Source: JBIKLM01 sp044375105
GTDB taxonomy: Bacteria > Planctomycetota > UBA1135 > GCA-002686595
Direction: 5' to 3'
DNA length: 11,450 nucleotides
Assembly (NCBI GenBank): GCA_044375105.1
Contig: JBILNK010000141.1
Coordinates: forward strand, 1-11,450
The first letter of the stretch is position 1, and every line of letters starts with the position of its first letter. The position numbers were made by a program, and so were the translations under genes. Positions 1 to 6,434 of this stretch are shown piece after piece. The notes beneath the pieces are model-generated. The model was not told where the DNA came from and made no database searches. It saw only the letters and a list, made by a program, of their open reading frames with translations.

Positions 1-1
1 G

Positions 2-136
2 CTGCTTTGCCTGGAAGACCAGGTCGGCCTGCTCGAGCTCGGGCGCTTCGGCGACCTGCTGCTCCTGGACCAGAGCCCGACCTCTCCGGCGGCGCAGGTC
101 CAGCGCGTCTGGGTGGCCGGACGCGAAGTCCGCTGA
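2..136 (+). CDS. Amidohydrolase-like protein, C-terminal fragment (5' end outside window)
   Basis: The frame is open from the left edge and stops with TGA at 134-136; 44 residues are visible. They match the closing part of amidohydrolase-superfamily proteins: an L-E-L-G-R-F-G-D-L-L-L-L-D stretch corresponds to the usual 'LEPGKDADLLVLD' segment, and QRVWVAGREVR corresponds to the final 'V..VWV.GR.V' strand of the small beta-sandwich domain. The usual Gly-Lys pair is replaced by Gly-Arg-Phe. The C-terminus is short and lacks the YD...W/F tail seen in the next four genes, so it probably belongs to a different branch. The next gene starts 14 nt downstream, suggesting the array or operon continues leftwards. 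Catalytic residues lie outside the window. The family call rests on this short segment and on the neighbours. Confidence 0.72.
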   Translation: MLCLEDQVGLLELGRFGDLLLLDQSPTSPAAQVQRVWVAGREVR

Positions 137-150
137 TCCTCGCATCCCGG

Positions 151-1647
151 ATGCCGTCAGCCCAACTCACCCGACCGATGGATCAGGACCCGTTGCAGAC
201 CCAGGCCCGCTCGACCGCCGAAGGGGCCAGCGCGGTCGCCTTCCGCAGCGGCGTGCCGCGCGTCGCTGTCGGCCTGCGGCGCCTGCTCGCTGCGGGCGGT
301 CTGGCGGTCTGCGCTGCCTTGGCGCCGGCTCCGGCGCTGGCTTCCGGCCTCCAGACCGGGCCCCAGGATCCACAGGCGAGCGCTTGGAGTTCCCCCAGAC
401 AGCGCAACCTCCCCTCGACCCTGCAGCCTGGGCCGCGGCTGATCCGTGCAGCCAAGATCCTGACCAGCGCAGAACCGGGGTCCTCTTCGACGCCGGCCTG
501 GATCGACCGGGGCGAGATCTTGATCGACCGTGGCGCGATCGTGGCCCTCGGGAGCGCGCACAGCCTCGAACTGCCGGAGGGCACCGAAGTGCTCGACCTG
601 GGCGAGCTCTGGCTGATGCCCGGCATGGTCGACCTGCACTGCCACGTGGCGGGCCGCTCGCTGTTCGAGGAAAACGACCTCAACGACATGGTCTACCTGG
701 CGAACCCGGAGCTGCGCGCGTCCAGCGCTGTCATCCCGGGCCGCCAAGAGCTGCTCAACGGTCTCGCGGGCGGGGTCACCTCGGTGCTGTACATCCCCGG
801 ATCGGGCACCAACATGGGCGGCCAGGGGGTGCTGCTCAAGACCGGATTGCCGCGCTACGAGCAGATGGAGCTGCGCAATCCCGGTTCGCTCAAGCTGGCC
901 CAGGCCGGCAACCCCGAGCGCTGGCTGGTCAATCCCGGTCGGGCGCTGATGAACTGGAATTCGCGCGACACGGTCGAGCGCGGGCTGGCCTACGCCCGGC
1001 TCTGGGCCAGCGGGGTGGAGCGCGGCGCTGGCGGCCATCCCGACCCGCGCTGGGACGTGTTCCATGGCCTCAACAGCAAGGCGGTCCAGATCTCGGCCCA
1101 CACCCAGATCCCCCAGGTGGTCCTGGCGACGATCACGATGTGGAAGCGCGATCTCGGCATCGAGGTCTATCTGGATCACTCCGAGATCGGGGGCTGGCGG
1201 GTGGCCAAGGTGGCCATTCAGTACGGCGTGCCGGCGATCATCGGTCCGCGCTCGATCGACACCACTTCCGCCGTGTTCCAGCGCATCACCGCCGCCAGGG
1301 AACCGGGCATCCGCGGCCTGGCTGCCGAGTGGCAAGCCCAGGGACAGAAGGAGATCGGCTTCAACACGGATTCCCCCGTGGTGCCCCAGGAGGAATTGTC
1401 GGTCCAGGCCACCATGGCGGGGCGCCACGGTTTCAGCGACAAGGGCCTCGAAATCGTCCGCGGCCTGACCATCGTGCCGGCCAGGGCGGCTCACCTCGAC
1501 CACCTGATCGGAAGCCTCGAGCCGGGGAAACACGCCGACATCCTGGCCGTGACCGGACACCCTGCGGACCCCCGCAGCTCGATCGAACGCGTTTGGATCG
1601 AAGGCCGCTTGATCTATGACCCGCGCCGCGACGGCCGGCGCTGGTGA
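151..1647 (+). CDS. Secreted amidohydrolase (imidazolonepropionase/dipeptidase-like, COG1228-type), array member 1
   Basis: 498 residues from ATG 151. In-frame alternatives are ATG 178 and GTG 253; the last would leave a compact signal peptide. None has a Shine-Dalgarno motif. I chose 151 because it starts 14 nt after the previous stop, much like the next gene. A hydrophobic segment at about residues 45-64 (LLAAGGLAV... to PAPALA) is preceded by a twin Arg and ends in a signal-peptidase site, so export is likely. A complete metal site is visible: H163 and H165 in PGMVDLHCHV, K248 in LKLAQ (candidate carboxylated Lys), H317 in SAHTQ, H343 in LDHSE and D407 in FNTDSPVVP. The C-terminus carries IGSLEPGKHADILAV and ends RRW. 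It should hydrolyse an amide or peptide-like C-N bond outside the cytoplasm; the substrate is unknown. It is most like the next gene (HCH and NTDSP in both). Confidence 0.9.
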   Translation: MPSAQLTRPMDQDPLQTQARSTAEGASAVAFRSGVPRVAVGLRRLLAAGGLAVCAALAPAPALASGLQTGPQDPQASAWSSPRQRNLPSTLQPGPRLIRAAKILTSAEPGSSSTPAWIDRGEILIDRGAIVALGSAHSLELPEGTEVLDLGELWLMPGMVDLHCHVAGRSLFEENDLNDMVYLANPELRASSAVIPGRQELLNGLAGGVTSVLYIPGSGTNMGGQGVLLKTGLPRYEQMELRNPGSLKLAQAGNPERWLVNPGRALMNWNSRDTVERGLAYARLWASGVERGAGGHPDPRWDVFHGLNSKAVQISAHTQIPQVVLATITMWKRDLGIEVYLDHSEIGGWRVAKVAIQYGVPAIIGPRSIDTTSAVFQRITAAREPGIRGLAAEWQAQGQKEIGFNTDSPVVPQEELSVQATMAGRHGFSDKGLEIVRGLTIVPARAAHLDHLIGSLEPGKHADILAVTGHPADPRSSIERVWIEGRLIYDPRRDGRRW

Positions 1648-1660
1648 GCACACCCAATCC

Positions 1661-3043
1661 ATGACTCCGACTTCCACCTTGAACACGTCGCGAATCGAGC
1701 GTCAGCGAGCCCACCCCCGGATCGGGGCCATGCTGGCGTGCGGGCTGTCGGCGCTGCTGCTGGCTCCGGCCGTGGCCCAGAGCCCGGTCGTGGTGACCGG
1801 GCCGGCCCGGGGTCAGGCGGCTTCTGCGCCCGAGGCCGGCGCCATCGGGGGCCGTGGCTTGGCGCTGCTTTCCGACAAGATCTTGACCGTGGAATGGGAA
1901 GGGCGGCAGGTGGTGGACCACGGGGTCCTGCTGGTCAAGGACGGAAAAATTGAAGCGGTGGGGGAGCAGGGCCAACTGGCGATCCCCAGCGGTTACGAGG
2001 TCGTCGATGTCGGTGCCCATTGGCTGATGCCGGGAATGATCGACTTGCACTGCCACGTCGGCGGCACCTTTGACATCAACGACATGGTCTATCTGGCGAA
2101 CCCAGAGATGCGCGCCAAGACCGCGGTGATCCCGAGCAACCCGAGCCTGGAGTTCGGCTTGGCCGCCGGGGTCACGACGGTGCTCTTCATCCCGGGCTCG
2201 GGCACCAACGTCGGGGGCCAGGGACTGCTCTTCAAGACCGGGCACGGGCGCTTCGAGCGGGCCGTCGTGCGCGATCCGGGCGGCCTCAAGATCGCCCAGT
2301 GGGGCAACCCCGAGCGCTGGATGATCCAGCCCGGCAAGACCTTCGAGAACTACACCATCCGCGAGATCCTTCGGCGCGGCAAAGCCTACGGGAAAGCCTG
2401 GGTCGAGCACGAGCAGGGCCGCGCCGCGGCCCCCCGCCACGATCCCCAGTTGGAGATCTTCCGCGAGCTGGTCGCCGGCCGCGCGCAGATCGCCGTGCAC
2501 ACCCAGATCTACCAGGTGGTGCTGGCGACCCTCGACATCATCAAGAAGGAGATGGGCTTCGACGTGTTCATCGACCACGGCGAGTTCGATTCCTTCAAAC
2601 TCGGCGCCCTGGCGGCCGAACTCGGCGTGCCGGCGATCCTCGGGCCCCGCAACCAAGCGGCTCCCAATCGCGGCTTCATCAATTGGGTCGGCGACAACCC
2701 CGAGCGCGTGGAAGGCCTGGCAGCTGGTTTCTGGGAGCGCGGACACCGCATGGTGGGCTTCAACACCGACTCACCGGTCATCCCCCAGCAGGAGCTGCAG
2801 CTGCAGTCGGCGATCGGTGCCCGCTACGGGCTGCCGGACGAGTCCCTACAGACCGTCCGCGGGCACACTGTGGTTCCGGCCCGTACGATCGGTATGGGCG
2901 AGCGCCTGGGCAGCCTGCAAGCGGGCTTCGACGCGGACATCGTCGTGATCACCGGCCATCCCTCCGATCCGCGCTCGCGGGTCGAGGCCGTGTACCTCGA
3001 CGGCGAGCGCAGCTACGACGCCAGCCAAAAGCGGCTCTGGTGA
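1661..3043 (+). CDS. Secreted amidohydrolase (imidazolonepropionase/dipeptidase-like), array member 2
   Basis: 460 residues from ATG 1661, 13 nt after the preceding stop. An in-frame ATG at 1616 would overlap the upstream gene by 32 nt and is less likely. A weak GGTGAG lies at 1643-1648. Residues 24-40 (MLACGLSALLLAPAVAQ) form a typical signal peptide ending near Ala39-Gln40. The metal site is complete: H130 and H132 in PGMIDLHCHV, K210 in LKIAQWGNPERW, H280 in VHTQ, H306 in FIDHGEFDSFK and D370 in FNTDSPVIP. After the HxH come DINDMVYLANPE and a Gly-rich FIPGSGTNVGGQG loop shared across the active array members. The C-terminus has LGSLQAGFDADIVVITGHP and ends KRLW. It is probably a periplasmic or cell-surface hydrolase; the fold and metal chemistry are secure by family knowledge, the substrate is not. 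It is the closest visible paralog of the gene before it. Confidence 0.92.
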   Translation: MTPTSTLNTSRIERQRAHPRIGAMLACGLSALLLAPAVAQSPVVVTGPARGQAASAPEAGAIGGRGLALLSDKILTVEWEGRQVVDHGVLLVKDGKIEAVGEQGQLAIPSGYEVVDVGAHWLMPGMIDLHCHVGGTFDINDMVYLANPEMRAKTAVIPSNPSLEFGLAAGVTTVLFIPGSGTNVGGQGLLFKTGHGRFERAVVRDPGGLKIAQWGNPERWMIQPGKTFENYTIREILRRGKAYGKAWVEHEQGRAAAPRHDPQLEIFRELVAGRAQIAVHTQIYQVVLATLDIIKKEMGFDVFIDHGEFDSFKLGALAAELGVPAILGPRNQAAPNRGFINWVGDNPERVEGLAAGFWERGHRMVGFNTDSPVIPQQELQLQSAIGARYGLPDESLQTVRGHTVVPARTIGMGERLGSLQAGFDADIVVITGHPSDPRSRVEAVYLDGERSYDASQKRLW

Positions 3044-3097
3044 GGCCAAGGCCCGCACCTCCCGATCAGCGCTCGACCCAACGACCCAAAGCGACCC

Positions 3098-4576
3098 GTG
3101 ACTTCTCATCCGAGCGCATGGACAGGCCCGCACGGCTCTACGCCGTACGGGGCCTCCGTCGACGGGGGTAGGAGACGGGTCCGGCGCCGGCTGCCGCTCG
3201 GGTCGAGACTCCCGTTCTGGGCCTGCCTGGCGCTCTCCTTCGGGCTGTTCGAGTCCTCGCTGCCGGCCGCTCGAGCCCATGGGATCCAGGCCGGGCTGGT
3301 GCAGGCGTCCCCAAAGACCCCTGCAAGCGCGCCGACCCGGGTGCTGGAGTCGCTGCTCGAGCTCGACCTTTCGGCCGGCGCCCCGGGCGGACCCGGGTTG
3401 GCCTTGATGGCCACCAAGGTCGTGACCTGCGCCGAGATCGGGCCGGGTTACATCGACCATGGCGTCGTCTTGATCCGCGACGGGCTTATCCAGGCCGTCG
3501 GCGCGCGCAGCGAGCTCAGCGTGCCCGAAGGCTATCTGGAGCACGACCTGGGCAGCTTCTGGCTGATGCCGGGAATGATCGACCTGCATAGCCACGTGGG
3601 GGGTAGCGGCGACATCAACGACGCGGTCCTGCAGGCCAATCCGGAGCTGCGCGTGTCGCCCGCGGTGATCCCCGGAAACAGGGCCCTGGAACGGGCCCGC
3701 GCCGCCGGCGTCACCAGCGTGCTCTTCATCCCGGGTTCGGCCACCACCGTGGGCGGTCAGGGGGTCGTGCTCAGCACCGCCGGGGAGCGCTACGAGCAAA
3801 TGCTGTTGCGCGGCCAAGGGGCCCTGAAGGTCGCCCAGGCCGACAACCCCAAGGCCTGGGGCTACAACATGCAGCGCGGGATGCTCAACTGGCAGATCCG
3901 CGAGGTCCTGCGCCGCGGGCGAGCTTACGGCCGACGCGTCCTCGAGGCCGAAACGGGGGGGGGCGCCAAGCCGCGCCACGACCTGATGTTCGAGGTCTTC
4001 CCGGCCCTGATTTCCGGCCGGGCCCAGGTGGCGGCCCACACCCAGCAGGTGCAGGTGGTTCTGGCCACGATCCAGATCATCAAGGTCGAGCTGGGCATTC
4101 CGGTGTTCATCGACCACGGGGACTTCGACTCCTTCAAGATCGCCAGCGTGGCCGCCCGGGAGGGAGTGCCGGCGATCATGGGGCCGCGCAACTTCTCCTC
4201 GAAGCTGCCCTCGCGGGGCGTGGACCACGATGGCCGACACGAGGGCACGGCGGTCGGCTTCCAGCATGCGGGCCATCCCCAGGTCGGGTTCAACACCGAC
4301 GCGCCGGTGATCCCGGCGGAAGAGCTGTTCCTGCAATCGACCGTCGCCGCCCGCTTCGGCTTCTGGGACGATCGACAACAGCTGGTGCGCGGGCTGACCT
4401 GTGTGCCCGCCAAGACCGCCGGGCTCGACGGGGAACGCGGCAGCCTAGAGCCTGGCAAGCTGGCGGACCTGGTCGCCGTCTCCGGTCACCCCACGGACCC
4501 GCGCTCCTGGGTCAGCCAGGTCTGGACCGGGGGGCGCTGCACCTACGACACGCGCAGCGGCAGGAGGCTCTTCTGA
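3098..4576 (+). CDS. Secreted amidohydrolase (imidazolonepropionase/dipeptidase-like), array member 3
   Basis: 492 residues from GTG 3098, 54 nt after the previous stop; no Shine-Dalgarno motif is visible, so the exact start is uncertain. The N-terminus has an Arg-rich n-region (RRRVRRRLPLGSRLPFW, residues 25-41), a hydrophobic core to about residue 50 and a likely cleavage after ARA60. The twin Arg makes Tat export possible, although the classical motif is not met. The metal site is complete: H164 and H166 in PGMIDLHSHV, K244 in LKVAQADNPKAW, H314 in AAHTQ, H340 in FIDHGDFDSFK and D401 in FNTDAPVIPAEELFLQ. It uses HSH and NTDAP, like the next gene, where the two upstream genes use HCH and NTDSP. 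The C-terminus has SLEPGKLADLVAVSGHP and ends RRLF. A run of nine G at 3955-3963 lies inside the frame. Its stop overlaps the next start as TGATG, so the two are probably translationally coupled. Confidence 0.9.
   Translation: MTSHPSAWTGPHGSTPYGASVDGGRRRVRRRLPLGSRLPFWACLALSFGLFESSLPAARAHGIQAGLVQASPKTPASAPTRVLESLLELDLSAGAPGGPGLALMATKVVTCAEIGPGYIDHGVVLIRDGLIQAVGARSELSVPEGYLEHDLGSFWLMPGMIDLHSHVGGSGDINDAVLQANPELRVSPAVIPGNRALERARAAGVTSVLFIPGSATTVGGQGVVLSTAGERYEQMLLRGQGALKVAQADNPKAWGYNMQRGMLNWQIREVLRRGRAYGRRVLEAETGGGAKPRHDLMFEVFPALISGRAQVAAHTQQVQVVLATIQIIKVELGIPVFIDHGDFDSFKIASVAAREGVPAIMGPRNFSSKLPSRGVDHDGRHEGTAVGFQHAGHPQVGFNTDAPVIPAEELFLQSTVAARFGFWDDRQQLVRGLTCVPAKTAGLDGERGSLEPGKLADLVAVSGHPTDPRSWVSQVWTGGRCTYDTRSGRRLF
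4562..4567 (+). promoter_or_regulatory. Strong Shine-Dalgarno site (AGGAGG)
   Basis: A perfect AGGAGG lies 8 nt upstream of ATG 4576, inside the last codons of the preceding gene. It is the only strong ribosome-binding site in the window. It fixes the start of the lipoprotein-type amidohydrolase at the TGATG overlap. Confidence 0.72.
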
Positions 4577-6291
4577 TGGGCGGCGCGAAGCGTTTCGAAC
4601 GCGGCGGGCTTCGCCGCAGACCGGGCCAGGCGCGCCAGGCTGCGTGGCTGGTTCTCCTCGAGCAGAGAGCCGCCGGGCGCGGGCCGGCCGCCGGCGGTCT
4701 CGTCCTCGCGCTGCTGTCCTGCGCCACGTCCCAAGGCGACGGGCAAGGTCTCACGGATCCGACCACTGCCGCTGGCCCCCGTCCGGAGGTTGGGCCCAGC
4801 TCACCCGTTTCGCTCGAGCCCGGGTACCTCTCGGCCTTGCCGGAACCCCGCCGACAAGCCCTGGCGGCGCTGCTGGCCGCCAGCCGGGCGCGTCCGGAGT
4901 CACGATCCGATCAGGATCCGCATTCGGCGCAATCCTCCGCGGGCGCGCACGCCGCGGCCTGGACCTCGGCGGACGGTTCGATCGGCATCAGCGAGGCGGG
5001 TGCGGAGCCGGATTCGGCCAGCACCGGGTCGCTAGCCGGGGACCCGTTCGGACCCGTGTCGGGCGGAGCCGATCCCGCTGCGGCCGCCGGCTCCTCCCGC
5101 GCGACCACTGCCCAGGCAGCCCCGCAGGCGGCCAGCGAGCCCACGCCCCAGGCGCTGCTGTGCGCGCGCGTGTTCACCTGCGATGGCCTCGACACGGTGC
5201 ACGCGCCGGGCCTGATCCTGAGCCGCGGCGGGCGAATCGAGTACGTCGGCCCGCCCAAACCCGTCCCGGCCGGCTACGAGCTGCGCGAGCTCGAGGGCTG
5301 GGCCGTGCCCGGCATGGTCGACCTCCACAGCCATGTGGTGTCCGAGGGTTTCGGGGACATCAACGACATGGTGTTGCCGATCAACACCGACCTCTCGACG
5401 CGGCCCACCATCGTGCCCAGCAACCGGCAGATGCGCCTGGCCTGTGCGGCGGGGGTCACGACCCTGTTCCTGATCCCCGGCAGCGGGACCAGCTCGGGCG
5501 GCTTCGGCGTGCTATTCAAGACCAAGACCCGCTCCCGATTCGAGCAGGCAGCGATCGCTGCGCCGGGCGGCCTCAAGATCGCCCAGACCCACAACCCCGA
5601 GCGGCGTTCGGGCGACCTGGGCGCCACGCGCAGCGGGCTCTACTGGCAGCTGGCCAGCATGAATCGTCGGGCGCTCGCCGAGCGCCGCCATGGACCCGAT
5701 CCGAAACGGCCCTTGCGGCTGGAGCTGCAGCACCTCCAGAAGGTGCTCGCCAGCGAGATGCCGGTCTTGATCCACACCGCCGCTTCCGACGGCGTCTCCC
5801 ATACCGTGCGCATGTGGCGGGGCGAGTTCCCGACCCGCTCCGTGCTCAGCCACGGTTGCTTCGACGGCTGGGCCATGCGCGCCTATGTGGCCAAGATGGG
5901 CATGCCCGTCAACCAGGGGCCGCGCACCTTCGACTACTTCCCGACGCGCTCGGGGCAGATCGTGGACATCGCTGCCCGCTACCTCGAGGCCGGGGTCCAG
6001 GACTTCTCCCTGAATACCGATGCGCCCGTGATCCCGGCGGAAGAACTCTTCCTCCAAGGCTCGGTCAGCAGCCGTTTCGGAGCGGATGGCCGCGCCATGC
6101 TGCGCGCGCTCACGATCCACCCCGCCCGGTCCTTCGGCTTGGATAGCCGCCTTGGAAGCCTCGAAGCGGGCAAGGACGCCGACTTGGCCGTGTTCAGCGG
6201 CGATCCCCTCGACCCCCGCAGCCGGGTCGAACTGGTCTGGATCGAGGGCCAGGTCCAGTACGACCGGGCCGCCGACGGCCAGTGGTTCTGA
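4576..6291 (+). CDS. Probable lipoprotein amidohydrolase with long low-complexity linker, array member 4
   Basis: 571 residues; the start is fixed by AGGAGG at 4562-4567 and by overlap with the preceding stop. Residues 41-49 (GLVLALLSC) give a plausible lipobox with Cys49 as the lipidation site, though the Arg-rich n-region before it is unusually long. Residues 50-190 are a Ser/Ala/Pro/Gly-rich, probably disordered linker. The amidohydrolase domain follows from about residue 192: H251 and H253 in PGMVDLHSHV, K334 in LKIAQTHNPER, H400 in LIHTAASD, H426 in LSHGCFDGW and D482 in LNTDAPVIPAEELFLQ. The metal ligands are therefore complete, but the HTQ...QVVLAT block of the three preceding paralogs is replaced by HTAASDGVSHTVRMW, suggesting a different substrate pocket. 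The C-terminus has LGSLEAGKDADLAVFSGDP and ends GQWF. I infer a membrane-tethered, outward-facing hydrolase. The extra length over its paralogs is the linker. Confidence 0.9.
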   Translation: MGGAKRFERGGLRRRPGQARQAAWLVLLEQRAAGRGPAAGGLVLALLSCATSQGDGQGLTDPTTAAGPRPEVGPSSPVSLEPGYLSALPEPRRQALAALLAASRARPESRSDQDPHSAQSSAGAHAAAWTSADGSIGISEAGAEPDSASTGSLAGDPFGPVSGGADPAAAAGSSRATTAQAAPQAASEPTPQALLCARVFTCDGLDTVHAPGLILSRGGRIEYVGPPKPVPAGYELRELEGWAVPGMVDLHSHVVSEGFGDINDMVLPINTDLSTRPTIVPSNRQMRLACAAGVTTLFLIPGSGTSSGGFGVLFKTKTRSRFEQAAIAAPGGLKIAQTHNPERRSGDLGATRSGLYWQLASMNRRALAERRHGPDPKRPLRLELQHLQKVLASEMPVLIHTAASDGVSHTVRMWRGEFPTRSVLSHGCFDGWAMRAYVAKMGMPVNQGPRTFDYFPTRSGQIVDIAARYLEAGVQDFSLNTDAPVIPAEELFLQGSVSSRFGADGRAMLRALTIHPARSFGLDSRLGSLEAGKDADLAVFSGDPLDPRSRVELVWIEGQVQYDRAADGQWF

Positions 6292-6357
6292 TCCGCACGA
6301 CGTCAGACGACCGCTCACCGCACACCCCTCCCAACGCCCACGCCGATCCCTTGGCAA

Positions 6358-6395
6358 GGCCCTGACCAGCGCCTGACAGCGCGTGCAGCAGGGCC
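6358..6395 (+). terminator. Terminator-like inverted repeat between array members 4 and 5
   Basis: GGCCCTG (6358-6364) and CAGGGCC (6389-6395) form a perfect 7-bp stem. Two GCGC copies in the loop could pair as an inner stem. There is no T-tract, so intrinsic termination is doubtful. It lies in the 143-nt gap, which otherwise shows nothing recognisable. Confidence 0.25.
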
Positions 6396-6434
6396 CGCCC
6401 GATCGGCCTCTGCCGCCCCGACACGAGACGACCC

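Noticed and set aside
384..1619. Plus-strand open frame of about 411 residues inside the first complete amidohydrolase
   Set aside because: It is out of frame with the motif-bearing product and composed mostly of Arg, Pro, Gly and Ala.
157..1686. Long minus-strand open frame (about 509 residues) opposite the first complete amidohydrolase
   Set aside because: The plus frame has a full metal-site motif set; the minus product is Arg/Gly/His-rich with no recognisable domain. Such frames are expected opposite GC-rich genes.
2846..4378. Long minus-strand open frame (about 510 residues) across two array genes
   Set aside because: It spans a gene boundary of well-supported plus-strand genes and shows no family features, so it is a shadow of high third-position GC.
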